A stretch of 64,000 bases of DNA from Dermacentor variabilis (GCF_050947875.1 NC_134572.1:131337605-131401604); one strand, 5' to 3'; positions 23,691-36,692 are shown, numbered from the stretch's first letter. The notes: a model not told the origin generated them from the sequence alone. A program made the numbers and translations.

Positions 23691-25269
23691 CCCCGCACCG
23701 CCAAAGGATTATTGCATCGGAGAAACCATTGCGAAGTGCGTAATGGGGGCAAGCATATTTCCAATTGGTAGATGCGTTTGAAATAACCCTAGCAAACATA
23801 TCAGTACTCTTGCGACGTGTTCTACGAGGTTCACCGGTGAAGTAGCGAAAATTATCCGCATATGTTAAGCCTTTTCGTGTTCGTGTGGGCCACAAGAAAG
23901 ATATGAAGTTTGGTTTTAAATCTAGCATTAGGAGGAAGATTTATCTGGGGATCTCTTATCTTAATACCTGGGAACAAAAGGTGGTTTTATGAGCAATCAC
24001 TGCACAAAATTAGATACGATTCGATGCCTTTCAATAGAAGTCCAAGTTAGTAACCGCAGGAAGTGAATATTGAACAACTTTCTAAAAGATAGTTCTTAAG
24101 ACTGCGAAATTTCGAGCACCTAGTTAAGAACTACGCAATAGAAAAGATATTACATTCCGTAAAGTACACTTATTATAGACCAAGCGCACACAGAAATTAA
24201 TTCCTACTTCACCATGAATAATATCACTAATTTGTGATTGGCTTCTTCAAAACCATAATAAACGTTGAAAAAATATTACGTAAGCTGTTAACTTATCCAT
24301 CAAATTTGTTCCCTTTAGATGCTCTAGCAGAATGAGTTTAGAAAACCGAAATAGCTTCATATTTCTGGTGTAGAGTAACGGATATTTAATGGTCATGCTT
24401 CAATTTTTTCTAAACTTATCACTTTTCGTCAAACATAAGAAAAAAATTTGAAATCCTAAATCACTATTCTCGTTTCTGTATATACTAGAATTATATTTTC
24501 CCTCTTAAATGCTGCAACTTATATTGAAGTGGTGAAGAGGTTGTTAATGGAATCATACCAGCATTTTGGGTGTATCTAAATTCAAAATTTTATTGCTATT
24601 AAAAACATCTACAGCATACTTCTGTTAATTCGACTCCATTTAGTTCGAGTTTTCAATCCCTACCAAAGGTCCCGACCGGCGCCCGTACATTCGTGTAGGC
24701 GCAAATGTCCGTTATTTTGACCTCAAACCTGGCCTTGGACTGATACTTCAAAATTGAGTGACCAGCTTCGCCTCTTCATTCATATTATGCGGTGAAGCAT
24801 ACCAAAATTATTGCAGTGAAGCATACCAAGAATAGAAAGGTGCCTTTGTCACGGGACATACTACGCGTTCCTTAATTATGAAGGCGCTCACGCGCCGCTT
24901 CCGATCACAGTACGAGTACCGAGACGCCTAATAAGCATACTAGGAACCATCCAGAGCTGTTCGTGACGTTGCTGTGGCAATCTGAGCCCTCTTTTCACCC
25001 ACCATACATGTCTCGTATATGAGACTTAACAGCGCCCAGCAAACGTTCCTTAATTATACGCCCGCGCCCGCGCTGTGCACTAAGAAGCAGAGAAAACCGA
25101 TCGGTGTTTTGGGAAATCTAGCGGAAAAAAGGCGGCAAGATACAAAGAGATAATTTATTATAAAGGCAGACTGTTCGGCTTGAGCTAGCATGCTCTGGCC
25201 TGCTATTCTGAACAGAGGAAAAAGGAAACGGGACCACGAAGAATGGTGGAAGTTGATGCTGAGGACAGG
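23691..25269. other. Unassigned; possible pogo/Tigger-like end
   Basis: From about 24625 to 24735 the sequence has repeated AATTCGA/AGTTCGAG steps followed by GACCGGCGCCCGTACATTCG, a style seen at the ends of pogo-type DNA transposons. No inverted partner or transposase was found, so this remains a guess. The remainder is AT-rich with no coding signal. Confidence 0.3.
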
Positions 25270-27530
25270 AAGATACGCACATATACACTAACACAGTGGT
25301 TTCCTTAAAGCGTTGGCTCTAGTCCGGTGGTCTTCAAGTACTCCAGTATGGCCCTTGCAGCTATTGTCGCTACTGTGCCGTCAAGCATTGCGGACACAAT
25401 AGCCCTTCCAGACAATGTTTGCCTGCCAATGTCTACTAGTGCAGAAGCCAGCGCTTTGCGCTGTGATACGTAGAGAAGGCACTCGCAAAACAGACGCTGG
25501 AGAGTCGCATACACTTGGCTGCGTTCACAGTTCGGGTTGTTCGCACAGACAATAAGATGTGCAATAGATAGCGTCGAGTGAAGGCGACGCCCAGGCGAGT
25601 TCGTCGAAGCATGCTTCCTTGGCATCGCCCGACTTTAGCCGGGGGGTGAAAAGTCCTGCCAGTTAATTTCCCACAGGCCCTTGTACTGATGGCCTGGTTG
25701 AGCCCACTAATCTGCTGTGCAATCTCGCCCGAGCGCAGTCAACAAAGAGTCTACATCACTTCGCGAGTATGGAATCTTTACGTTCACGGCTTTTATAAAC
25801 AGCGATTCTTGCTTCCGCATTAGCTGGCTCGTTGCTGGCCAAACCAGTGACCAGGTGTTCATTCCATGGAAGGGAATTGAGTGTCCGTTCTTCTGGGCAA
25901 TATCAAATATCTATTATACATCTAATGCACGAACATCATACTGGCCTCTTCTCCAGAAAGAATCGACGGTGTGTAGTGTTGACTTTGTGTCAGAAGATAT
26001 AGTCCACGTACGCGGTATCAGGCGGGAGACAAAACGGAAAGCTTCTTATATTGCAACAAGTTCTGCAGCTGTTGAAGACGATTTGTGGCTCAACTTGTAT
26101 AGGCAGTATGCGCCCAGCTGAGGGACCACAAGGGCCGCGGTCGAGGTGCACGAAGTAACAAATACGTCTGTGTATGCGTGCACAGAGCCATCGTATAGCC
26201 CAGCCAAATGGGTCGAGGTCAGTAAGGATCACGCTACTTCTTTGAGTCCCAGTTATTCGTAGACGCGCCATTTTTCTATGCAGTGTCCATGCTGGCACTT
26301 CAGTGATGACGGTAGGCGCGAAGCCTGAGGGAATGATATGCCTATGAGTAGTGAGACATCTTGAGTAGGTGCAGCTTGGGCAGCTTCCTCGGATTGCAGA
26401 CTATGGATGGTGTGTATGTCGAGGCAGCAATTGGAGATGAACTCGAAGTGGCGTCCAATTTGTCCAAACTTCAATTGCATAGGTCCATGATTATTCTATG
26501 GTGCCGGAAGTACCTGTACACCGTCGCAGGCCTAGGCGTGTTCGCAGAGCTGGGAACTGAAAGCTTTCCAATGACTGAAAACAAATTTGACGTATATTGG
26601 AAAGCACGAGCATGCTGTATGGTATACAGGTGGCCCGCAAACAACGCCTGATATAGCTGCAAAAGATTTCGTTAAGAGGGTCCTCATCCTATTCCAGCGT
26701 CAACATGAAGAACAAGTATAAAACTTCACAGCTTGGTCCGCAGTGCACTGTCGTACTTCGACCACGATAAGTTGCGGTCAATGACGAAACCTAAATATCT
26801 GCAGGTATTAAAGCAGGGATCATTGCTCCATCAGGGAATATTGGATACCGTGCCATTGATTTCCTTGTGAATGCCGCTGCTGCACGTTTTCCTGTGGAAA
26901 GTTGCAGGTCTTGAATGCGCAAGTATTCCGATGTTATAGTTGTGCGCCGTTGTAGTCTTGCACGCATTTGGGGACGCGTTACTCCAGATTGCTATATGCA
27001 GATATCGCCCGCGTATGTGCTGATGTTAACATTGTGAGGAAGCTCAGCTCCGAGGTCAATGAGCGTGATGTTGAATGACATAGGACTGAGGACCGCACCT
27101 TAGGGAACGCCACGGCCAACATGGTGCCTGCCGGTTTCACCATCAGCCGTCGACACAAAAAGTCAAACGCCTCTGCAGCACGCACAGCACATTCGCAGCG
27201 TAAACTGGAGGAGTGGCTCCATAGGAGGTCCATTTTGTACACCACGCACTGCAGTGTCTTCGCGGCGAAGCCTCTTCGCGTCGTTTCCCCGAGAACGATC
27301 TGAACTGTCTTCTCGGCGTCAACAACGAGCTGCGGCTTCTGCTGTGGCTTGTCCTGCTCTCTAAACAGTGGTCTGCTGAGCCCCACGTTGCCTGATGCAG
27401 CCGCACGCTTAGGTGTACGATTCGCTTCTTCAGCAGCGGTTCGTACCGTGCAAGGAGGTGCCATAACGTGTACCGAAGAGTAAACACAGGTACCCAGGCT
27501 ACGTGGAGCACATGTCACATCCACTGACCC
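25270..27530 (-). pseudogene. 3' half of a decayed LINE (RT motif C to ORF2 C-terminus)
   Basis: Minus strand, frames shifting often. From 5' to 3': a GVPxGAVLSPMSFN segment near 27080-27120 (an in-frame stop replaces the usual Gln); STYAGDICI near 27005-27025, where YADD would be expected, so one catalytic Asp is Gly; AAFTRKSMARYPIFPDG near 26820-26880; RNase-H-like debris to 25650; and a C-terminal AILEYLKTTGL near 25320-25360. It continues the 5' half at 29150-32440; between the two lie a repeat cluster, a MITE and a SINE. It is fully dead. Confidence 0.72.
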
Positions 27531-27544
27531 GTAGCACGTTGCTG

Positions 27545-28340
27545 TTGATGATGGTGATAATAATTATGGTTTATTGACGTCCCATTCGAAGCGGGGTGGT
27601 GACAGTCACCTAGCCTGCTTGAGTTAAGTAGGTCCAGCTACATGCAGCATAGAACTGTTATATGCAACAGCTACAAGTCTGGACAGCCGGCGGAAGTTAA
27701 CGGAACGGAAATGCAAAGCTCATAATGTGTCAACGATACGCGCCCCTCATGTCACATACCAAAGGGCACGATACGAAGCTAATGATGATGATAATGAGTT
27801 AAAGGCATTCCGTTCGCAACGGGACGGTGACAAACAGTCACCTAGCGTACTTGAATTCTTCAAATACGATATACATGTTTTTTTCATTATCTGAGTATGT
27901 ATAAATCTCCATAATCTTCTTTTCATCCTAAAGACTTCTCTATCTACCTTGTACCGCTACTTATGCAACTACTACATGGCGTGCCACCTGGTGTAATAAT
28001 ATGCAATTGCAATGCAAAGGGCGCATGCATAAACGCTGCGCGGCACACATCCCACGTCGCAAGGCAAGTGGCACGATACGATGTTAATGATGATGGTGCT
28101 AATGATGATGGTGATGATGATGTATTGGCATCTCATTTGAAACGCGGCAGTGACATGGTCACCTCTAGCTTGATTGGACAAGTGGCACGATACAATGCCA
28201 ATGATGTGGAGGTTAATTTATTACATCCCCTTTGGAACGCGACGGTGGCATAGTCCCCTAGCCAGCTTGATTAATAAGGTACACAATATACATTTTTTTC
28301 TGGCATTGAGAAAAATGATTTCTTTTGCACCAGTAAATTA
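27545..28340 (+). repeat. Cluster of GTGACAGTCACCTAG-type repeats with (GAT)n
   Basis: The motif GGTGACAGTCACCTAGCCTGCTTGA or a variant recurs near 27595, 27825, 28150 and 28245, each after an (AATGATGATG)-like stretch. A second block (GTACCGCTACTTATGCAAC ... CAATTGCAATGCAAA, 27950-28020) recurs at about 28850-28910. The unit is an interspersed repeat in tandem or nested copies, inserted inside the LINE. Confidence 0.6.
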
Positions 28341-28348
28341 CTTTTCTA

Positions 28349-28804
28349 CGACACTAAAAACACCACGCTTACCACGATAAGAAGCTTGGTAAACCAGAAA
28401 AAGCGCAAGAACGAAAGACGGGTGGCGACGCCCCATTGAAGTTCCAGCACCTGGTTGCTGTGACGTCATTGATATTGATGGCATCTTCTAGGGCCTACTT
28501 AATTATGTAGCGGTACAGATAGACCATATCTTGTTCTAAAGGAACCAAATATTAAACATGGCAAGTTTCGGGAATTTTTACTCAGCCAACGCGGCCCAAA
28601 TGCGAAAACATACTTTGGTATCCCTGACGTCTGACTGACGTACAGGCGTCGTGGTTTCGGCACGAAATTTAGATACGGATACTTCGACCTTCATTTTCTC
28701 ATCTAATAATCAAACTATTATATTGAAATGACTGCCTGCAGGGTTCTCAAACAATTCTTCATTAGGCTGAACTGATTTATTGTTTCGCTTCAGCGTCCCT
28801 TTAA
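28349..28804. mobile_element. T2/Kolobok-type MITE (left end eroded)
   Basis: The right end is clear: GCTTCAGCGTCCCTTTAA at 28787-28804, which reversed reads TTAAAGGGACGCTGAAGC, matching the TTAAAGGRR terminus known for T2/Kolobok MITEs with TTAA duplications. The left end near 28340-28360 (ACGACACTAAAA) fits only loosely, so its boundary is approximate. No coding capacity. Confidence 0.5.
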
Positions 28805-28997
28805 GCTTCTTTTTCTTCCTCAAACTTTCTTTCACTGCCCTGTGGCGCTACCTGTGCATCTGTTACATGGCATTCTACCTAGTGTAATATTGCGCAATTG
28901 CAATGCAAAATATGCGCGTATCGACGCTACGAGGTGCGCATGTCACATACTGCGACTCCTCGCGCACTAGGACGCGTTTAGAGGGAATTATTGCACT

Positions 28998-29130
28998 GCA
29001 AGCAAGCAAGCACTGTGATAGCACTGTGGTAGCTCAGTGGCTTACTTGTAGCTTACTCTTTCCCAGTAGCTTACTCTCCCCCACGCAGCGGTACCGTGTT
29101 TGGTCCCAGTGGGAAGTGTGAATTTTTTTT
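28998..29130 (+). repeat. tRNA-derived SINE-like copy
   Basis: TGGTAGCTCAGTGG near 29027 is a good A-box match, and GTTTGGTCCCA near 29097 a partial B box, followed by a T-run at 29123-29131. The part between them holds a direct duplication of TAGCTTACTC(T). It sits inside the LINE, at the edge of its RT region. Confidence 0.5.
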
Positions 29131-29149
29131 TCTCATTCTGGGCGACAGC

Positions 29150-32100
29150 AGCTACAGACACTGCCGGCGGCGGACACCATAGCCAATCGAAACGGCCATT
29201 TGAATGAGCCCACAACAGCTTGCGCTGTAGAATGGCACGTCCGCTAAGGTAGCTAAACATCCATGCGTAGCGTCGAGTCGGCCACGTATGCCAAGGTCTT
29301 CAATCGTGCGAAGAATGGCCTCATGAAGGACGTTATCGTAAGCACCTTTTATATCGAAAAAGATTGCACTCACTAAGTGCCGACGTTGTTTTTCCTGTTC
29401 TGCGCATGAAACGAGGTCAATACCATCTACATATGATCGTCCTCTGCAGAATTCATTCATAAAATCTGGCAAGGTGACAGTTTTCTCCAAGAGCCATTCC
29501 AATCTTGTCAGCACCATGCGTTTCATTACTCTGCCGACGCAGATAGCTAGAATACAGCCCTATAGGAAGAGTGCTCGTATGTGCACTTTCCTGGTCTCTA
29601 AAGGCCCCCTATACGGCTGCAATTGCAGTTGTCCAGAACCGTCGCCGTGTCCCACGTGTCATTGAAGAATCGCAGAAGGACTTTCCGCGCTTCCTAGCGG
29701 AGATGGCAGAGTGAAGAGTAGATGATACCATCAGGCTCTGTGGCGGACAAGAGTCTAGAGGGAGAAGTCGCAGTGTCGAGCTCATGCATAATGAACGGCA
29801 TATCGATGCTATCGTCACAAGAGGGCAGTGAATCGCAATATGAAAGCAATGTTTGTGAGGTGGATGTTCCTACGAGTAATTGACAATAATCTTCAGCTAC
29901 TTCCACTTCATTGCAGCCTTGCTTTAATGCCACGGCTCAGGAAGGGTACAATTGTTGTGTAGGTGTCTGAAGGCTCCATACAACCTGCCATACTCTAGAT
30001 AAGGTTTTCTTTTCTTCTTTTCTTTCGGGGGCAGGGGGTGGGGGAGTCGACAGAACAACAAAATGCCCTCCAGCATTGCTTATTGAGTTTCTCGAGGTGC
30101 CGAGGTACATGTCTTCGGGCTAAGCGCGAGAAGTAACTAAGTCTGATGGTGACTTCGTCATCCTCTACTTGCGTTCAGCGTGGTTCCAGATTGCGAGGAG
30201 GTGTTCGTACCGCGCGACAATCTTATCTGGGTCTGGTCGTGTTGACACTCGTTGTCCTTGCAGTTAACGCTGACGCAATAACATTTTCTATTTCCGAGAA
30301 AAATTACATGCCACCGCATTGAGTATACAGAAAGGTTTGGAAAACTTGCCAGTCTACACAACGCACAGCAAGAGGAGCTGAACGGCGTAACCCTATTACC
30401 TTTATGTACGTTGGGAGATGGTCAGTTACGTGTGTTTCTATGTCCACACAAGGACACGTTGTAGACAAACGGCTTCGGGAAACGAAAGAAACGTCGCTCA
30501 ACTGGCGTACGATGCGCCGCGAAGTGGTGGACCCGTCGTTGATGGACATCAAGCCTTGATTCAGCACAAAATCAGCCACATCCCTGCCGCGGGCGTTCGT
30601 CCTAGCAGAGCCCCACATCGAATGGTGAGCATTAAAATATCCTACTAATATGTGCGGACCAGGGAAGATTGGAGCGCGGACAAAATATCAGAACAGTCTA
30701 TGCGGCTTTTGGGCGGGTATCTAACCACCGATTACAGAGATTAAACGTTGCTTATGTTTTAAAGCCAGGCGTATATATTCGTTAGAGGTATGAACAATTA
30801 CGTGATGTCTCAGGTAGGTTAAATCATGACACACACAAATCATCCCTTTGATTGCATTTCAGTCGTCCCATTCCACTGTAATGTAGCAGCTGGACGTACC
30901 CGCTCTTCAGATGAGTTGGCCATACTATCCTAGGAAAGCGCTACCAGAAGTCGTTCCAGCACGTTCAGAATTTGCAATGCTGCCTTGACAACTGGCGTCG
31001 ACAGCTCACAAAGAATTGCTTGTGTTGACTTTAGCAGGTTCCTCAGCATGCTCTGGATATTTTCATAGTCTTACCTGTTGTTCTCAGCCATCTTTAGAGA
31101 TGCAGTCCATGATGTACGGTAGATGATCTATCGTTCCTATAGACATTGCGGTTGCACTCGCGTCTGTGTTTCGAAGGGTGGCTGTGACGGCAAATGGATG
31201 AGGCAGCCTCCCTGTCGGTCAAATTGTTCCCCACCATCTTCCCCAGGACGCGCTTTTGTTCCCTTATCTTAGGACAACCTTTCGATTTATTCCTGGCGGA
31301 GCAGGTTGGGCACTTCAGAGGAGCAGCAGCGTCGCAGTTGTCAATTTTGGAATTTCCGCCACTCCGGGAGCAAGTTATTCCACTTCTGCACACTGCGCTG
31401 AAGTGCCGCAGCTAGCAGTACTAGCGATATTGAAAAAACCGTGGCACATATGGACGCACGGGATGTCTGACATGTCCATCCGTTATGTAAGCTGGCAGAG
31501 TCTTAGAATCAAATATCAGTTCCATAAATCGAGACTGTCTAGAGCGGTGAATGGTCGTGATTCGGACTATTGACGTTAGTATATCTGTATAATGAACTTC
31601 AGTGCCTGGAGAACAGTCTTGTTTGTCAATTACACTGACAGTACGTTCTTCCTGCCGTTAATTCGAACCTCATTCGCATGCGCGGGAGCGACTCGCTCAA
31701 TATATTCAGTTAGGCACTGTTTGTGAAGGTAGTTCAAGTTGTCTGTTGTGGTAGTAGCTACAGTGATCACGGAATGAAACCTGACAAGTAGCATTTAGTA
31801 GAACCCTGCATATGTGCAAAGTACTCTATAGGAGCATGACATGTCTCTAAGAATCTGCTCATCGAAGGGGACGCGTACTCCGATCTAAGTGTACGCGCCA
31901 AAATTACGCCGATGTGACAGGAACTGCAGCCGGTGGAAACGAAAGTATGTACATTATTTAGCCCTAAATTGATGCGTTTCATTACGTGAGCAGTGTACGT
32001 AAGCGATCGTGAAGGACTGCTTGTCGTTATCTATATCGGTTGCAAATCCCTTGAAGTTGGCGCCCTTCGCAGCCTCCTTTTCAACTGACGGGTTGTGAAC

Positions 32101-32440
32101 GTTCCGAAATCTGTCTCCGATTCCATCTCTTCCACCGATGAGCTGTCGGAAGACTCAAGATGAGCGTACGGGGTGTCGACTCGGTACCCCATCTGCAGCC
32201 TATCAACAGGCGAGCTGCCAGGGTCCAGGGTGCTTTGGGGTGACGGTCTGCCTTCATGGAGGAGGACGTCGTCCGCTTGGCTCGATGAGTAGGGGTGAAG
32301 AATTCTCAAACCGATCCGAGGCACACGTAGACTTCCAACTGACTTCTTCCTCCTTCGGTAAGATGAAAAAAAAAGAAAGTAAACTGCGAAAGTCGCGGGG
32401 ACGTTTGAAGCCAACAAAGAAGTGGGTGTGTGTGAATCTA
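29150..32440 (-). pseudogene. 5' half of a decayed LINE (ORF1, endonuclease, RT start)
   Basis: Minus strand in broken frames. ORF1-like N-terminal part at 32031-32440 (Ser/acidic stretch SSDSSSVEEMESE, then a basic RQLKRRLRR run); CCHC-type knuckle debris near 31250-31390 (a C...C...KCPTC series, then GCPKIREQKR); apurinic-type endonuclease with GYFNAHHSMWGSARTN near 30600-30650 (normally GDFNAHH) and a DHLP motif near 30410; RT with DMPFIMHELD near 29790 and AIFFDIKGAYDNV near 29345-29380 (motif A). This domain order is that of an ORF1/APE-endonuclease/RT non-LTR element. Stops and frameshifts throughout. Confidence 0.75.
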
Positions 32441-32452
32441 CTGTCTGAATCT

Positions 32453-32492
32453 GAATTCCTTGGTCACCGCTACTGCGGTGACCAAGGAATTC
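32453..32492. repeat. Perfect hairpin at the LINE/gypsy junction
   Basis: 18-nt arms at 32453-32470 (GAATTCCTTGGTCACCGC) and 32475-32492, exact reverse complements, 4-nt loop TACT. The right arm is the gypsy RT codons for EFLGHR; the left arm is an inverted copy of the same bases, after which LINE sequence begins. Confidence 0.95.
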
Positions 32493-33540
32493 CACCTCCG
32501 ACTGACCGAATCTGCATTTGAGCGGGTGAAGTTTAACACCGGCTTCCCTGAACCGCTGGAACACCTTGCGCAACGTGTCACAATTTCCTCTTTACTTGGC
32601 GACCACCACATCGTCTAAGTACACTTGCACACACGGTAGACCTTACAACAGTGCTTCCATTCGCTTCTGAAAAACCGCCGGTTCTGACACCACCCCAAAC
32701 GGTAGCCGGTTGAAGCTATATGACCTTTTTGGCGTGTTTACCACCAGCAGTTTCTTTGTCGCGTCATCTATTGCTAGCTGGTTGCATGCATCCTTCAAAT
32801 CTAATGTACTGAATGCTTCCCCTCCGCTGAGCTTCGCAAATATGTCCCTTATCTTTGGCAGCGAATATTGTTCCGTGTGGGCTGTGTTGACTGTCGTTCT
32901 AAAATCGCCACACAAGCGGATGGAGCCGTCCTTCTTGACGACGGGAACGAGTGGCGCCGCCCACTCGGCGCTGGCGACCTGCGTCAGTATGCCCGTGTCA
33001 GCCAATCTTTCGATTTCTGCATTTACAGGCTCTTGTAGCGCGTATGGTATAGAATGGGCCTTACAGTATCGCGGTACGATTCCTTCGCGTAACTGTAGAT
33101 GAACCGGAGACCCCTTGATTAATCCTAGCTCTGGCGAAAACAGATCGGCACATTCCGCTCTTAGCGTAGCAGCAATAGCAATTTGGTCAGCAGCTGGCGG
33201 CTTACCGTCGCTGACGTCCACGTTGAGCACTGGGCCTCCAGTCAGCTGGAATGCTTGAATTATGTCTCGTCCACACAGGTTTGGGCCTGAACAGCTGAGC
33301 ACCACTAGCGTCGCGTTGGCGGTTTTCCCATCGTAGGTGACAGGAACTTTCAGCTGCCCTTTCACTGGTAGTCTCCCTAGGAAGCAACACAGTTGAAACG
33401 ACGACTTGTCCTGCCTGGGCCAACGGTGGCGATGCTGCGCATAAGTTGGCCATGCCACTATTGACACTGGTGACCCTGTGTCCACTTGTAACTTCACAGG
33501 CACCCCTTTCCACTGTAGCGTTCACCATATCGGCCGAACC
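32475..33540 (-). pseudogene. Gypsy element 2, protease and reverse transcriptase
   Basis: Minus strand. Protease active site DTGS near 33475 with a GRDII segment near 33270; RT with SAEWAAPLVPVVKKDGSIRLC near 32910-32970, FSTLDLKDACNQ near 32780-32815, PFGV near 32695 and a YLDD box near 32615; then KCRFGQSEVEFLGHR, where it stops at the hairpin. A stop lies just after the 32643 end (before GLPCVQVYLDD) and another after YLDDVVVAK. RNase H and integrase are missing on this side. The sequence is clearly a different family from element 1 (DTGS rather than DTGA, KDACNQ rather than KSGYWQ). Confidence 0.9.
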
Positions 33541-33609
33541 AGTCCTGTCAACGACTCACGGAGGTGTAACAGGAACTGTCTGTAGTCCTCGCTGTCCGAG
33601 GAAGGTTCC

Positions 33610-34400
33610 TCACAGTGAGCTACGTCTTCTTCGCGTGGCTTGGAATTCAATTGAAGCCAGGTGTCCCCTCTTCCGACAAAAGAAACACTCAACGCGGCGG
33701 AACCTGCATTTGGCGGTATTGTGGGTGTCGCTTCCGCAGCAAAGGCGGCTTGTCTGTACTTCATTGTTCGATTTTGCGATCCTGTCTGGCTGTGGTCTTC
33801 TGAAGAACTTCTGCCGCTCTTGCTTCGTTCGCACTCCGTGGACGCCCTCTCTGATTGGTCCATCTCACATCTGTTGTACGTTGCGTGCCGCCATCTCAGC
33901 GGCTAGCGCCACATCCTCTGCTTTTTGCAGCGTGAGCGTGTACCTTGCTGGCAGATTACGACACACTCCAGCATCCCATAGACCGAAGACAAACCTGTCG
34001 CGCAGCATTCTCTCTAGCGCCTGGCCGAAATTGCACCTATTAGCTATTTTCCGTAGCTCGACAATGAAGTCGCTTGTCGACTCGTCAGCTTGCTGATTCC
34101 TTGTGAAAAACTGATAAGACTCCGCTATCTTGTTGCCTTTAGGTGCAAAGTACTCGGCCAGTTCTTGAACTGCTCCTTCGTACGCCAGATCCTGAATCTT
34201 GTCAGGCGCACAACGGCCTGCAAGGAGCTCTACCGTCTTGGTACTAAGGGCGGCAACAAGTAAAGCCTGACGCTTCTTCGGATCGACAATCTCGTGGGCT
34301 TCGAAAAAAGCTTCTAATCGCACCTTATATGCATCCCACTTATCGTCCCCTTCGTCAAAAATAGGCGGCCCAGCTTGCGTCGCCAGGCTTTACCCTGGCC
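33610..34400 (-). pseudogene. Gypsy element 2, gag with double zinc knuckle
   Basis: The 152-codon frame at 33865-34323 has gag features (KRQALLVAALSTKTVELLAG, then ESYQFFTRNQQADESTSDFI). A second frame, 33610-33834, has two zinc-knuckle-like groups: CCGSDTHNTAKC and CFFCRKRGHLAS (the last Cys lost). Upstream, near 34420, the coding strand reads TGGCGACGAGGAT, a plausible tRNA primer-binding site, which puts the missing 5' LTR edge near 34435. Confidence 0.85.
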
Positions 34401-34536
34401 GTCGGGGTTAATCCTCGTCGCCACTGAAGTAATGGACGAAGGAACAGGAATGAACGCACGTTCATTGAGTTAGTCGTTTAAGTAGTCAACTCTGGCGTGA
34501 CGTCATGTCACTCAGGCATTTGCGCATGCGCTCGTG

Positions 34537-34715
34537 GATGGATGGATGGATGGATGAAAAACTTTATTAGGGTCCTTTAGGGCGCGCCCTAGCGCGCAGT
34601 GGGCCCCTCCCACGTCGGAACAGAGAGGCCGAGCCTCTCCGCTGCGTCGCGGGCCCGTTGGACAGCCCATAACTGTTCTTCGAGGTTGGGGCTGTGTAGG
34701 ACCGCATCCCAGCGT
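34537..34715 (-). mobile_element. 179-bp LINE 3' end with 11-bp target duplication
   Basis: Minus-strand LINE tail: an AATAAAG signal near 34560, ending in (ATCC)n at 34537-34556. ATGCGCTCGTG at 34526-34536 and 34716-34726 is an exact 11-bp target duplication, so both borders are fixed. The coding remnant near 34600-34700 resembles the C-terminus of the LINE at 42936. Confidence 0.88.
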
Positions 34716-34827
34716 ATGCGCTCGTGACATGCGTGAATTGCTGACATCACATCAATCTGTGTTCAGATGGTCTGTTAGCAGCACGTACTCCCGTTCATCT
34801 TTCAACATTAACTTCACTGTCTTGTCA

Positions 34828-35198
34828 TCATGTGGCGCTTGCACGGGAAGACGGCTCAATGCATCGGCCACAATTATGTCCTTTCACCGGTAGTCTCCCT
34901 AGGAAGGAACTCAGTTGAAACGACGACTTGTCGAGCCTGGGCCAGCGGTGGCGATGCTGGGCATAAATGGGCCATGTCACTGATGACACTGGTAACCCTG
35001 TGTCCACTTGCATCTTCACAGGCACCCCTTTCCACTGTAACGTTCGCCATATCGGCCGAACCAGTCCTGTCGACGACTCACGGAGGTGTAACCTGTAATC
35101 CTGTCTGGCTGTGGTCTTCTGAAGAACTTCTGCCGCTCTTGCTTCGTTCGCTCTGCGTGGACGCCCTCTCTGATTGGTCCATCTCCCATCTGTTGTAG
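34828..35198 (-). pseudogene. Second, internally deleted copy of gypsy element 2
   Basis: Closely matches 33360-33880: the same VDTG.PVS...WP.YAQHRHRWPR protease start, then, instead of the double zinc knuckle, a direct join at about 35093 to the part before it. About 210 bp present in copy 1 (roughly 33570-33777) are missing. The protease motif reads DTGL instead of DTGS. Confidence 0.8.
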
Positions 35199-35228
35199 TG
35201 GTTACCCTGTGTCCACTTGCTCAGAAAA

Positions 35229-35957
35229 GCCACCTCGGAAATCAAGTGTTCAAGGCCAGTCCACCGCTTGGTGCGATGCTCAAATTCGTCGCTCGATAGG
35301 CCGGTCGAAGGTAAAGCTTGCATCCGCACAAAACCGCGTTGACGACGTCCGATGCGAAGCACCTTGAGTCATGTAAAATTTCAGCGCTCACGAACTATGC
35401 AGGCCCGCTAGATGCATGTGCGAAAACAAGATTTCTAGAAGCACAACGTAGTACAACAGAGCTGCATGCCACTGATGCCCCCGGGTACAGTATGAAGTTC
35501 GCGGTTGGCGGATTCCAACAAGAGAGCCGACTCGGAAATCACGTGTTTAAGGCCAGTCCACTGTTTGATGCGATACTCAATTTCGTTACGATGGGGGCAA
35601 AATGCGAAAACACCCGTGTACTTAGATTTAGGTGCACGTTAAAGAACCCCAGGTGGTCGAAATTTCCGGAGTCCTCCACTACGGCGTGCCTCATAATCAG
35701 AAAGAGGTTTTGGCACGTTAAACCCCATTATTTAATTTTTTTTTTAATTTCGTTACTCGATGCACTCGCGGAAGATAAGGCTTGCAAGCACACAAACCGG
35801 GCTGTTGAAGTTCGACGCAAAATAACTCGAGAACCTTGTCAAATTTACCACTCACGAAATATCCAGGTACGCCAATTGAATCTCAGAAAAGCAAGATTTC
35901 TTGAAGCAAGACGTAGTACAGTAGAGTTACCTGCCGCCGCTGCCCCCGGGTACAGAA
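35229..35957 (+). repeat. Diverged tandem duplication, about 265-bp unit
   Basis: Unit A at 35229-35492 and unit B at 35526-35957 share CTCGGAAATCA.GTGTT.AAGGCCAGTCCA at the start and GCCCCCGGGTACAG at the end. Unit B is longer because a SINE lies in it. The unit lies beside gypsy element 2 and could derive from its LTR, which I cannot confirm. Confidence 0.7.
35590..35745 (+). mobile_element. 5'-truncated tick-type SINE with 11-bp target duplication
   Basis: Body from GTGTACTTAGATTTAGGTGC to TTTTGGCACGTTAAACCCC, the same as the body of the full SINE at 47205, followed by an AT/T-rich tail. AATTTCGTTAC at 35579-35589 and 35746-35756 is an exact 11-bp duplication. The tRNA-like head is missing. 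Confidence 0.9.
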
Positions 35958-36595
35958 TCCATGGGATCATGAGCTTGGAAATGAGATTGTGTACTTATTT
36001 GCTTAATGCATTGTATTGTTTTGTTTTCTTGTGTTGTTTTGTGGGTTGATTTGGTGTTTGTTGTCGATGTAATTATACGATGGTGTGGTCAAAAAGTTCG
36101 ATGACGTAATCGTGGCAATACTTTATTGTATCACTGAGCGAAAATAAGCCCAGTGGGCTGTTTATGGGCTTTATGGAGAACGTGTTAACCCGCTCATCTC
36201 TCAAACGTGCAGAATAGGCGGCGTGGCGCACTAAGTATACAAGCAACTTCTCAGCTCTCTTTCTGTACGTTACTTGATCGTGCGTGAAGCGCTAGAATGC
36301 GGGGAAATTTCCTTCTGATCCCTACGTTGACACTATCACCAAAGGTGGGAGGCGATGATGTTGCACGCCCTTTTGTAAGGTCTAAACGCCTACAGCAAGG
36401 GACACATAATGGAAAGCACCTCTTACACGGTCTACGACCTGCGCCGAGACGGTGCTGAGAATTCCCCAATTCAAGAACAGTCCAGTAGTCGAAAGCCCAT
36501 AGCGGACAGATTAGTGCCAGCGTAGGATTCGGCGAAAACACTTCTTTGAAGCAGTGCTCGTTAAATGCCGCCGGTGCGTGTGTCAATATAGTCTC
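35958..36595. other. No gene recognised
   Basis: Unassigned DNA. The minus 155-codon frame over 36251-36718 is mostly a translation of the neighbouring (TA)n tract. Confidence 0.45.
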
Positions 36596-36605
36596 ATATA
36601 TATTA

Positions 36606-36692
<87 letters not shown>
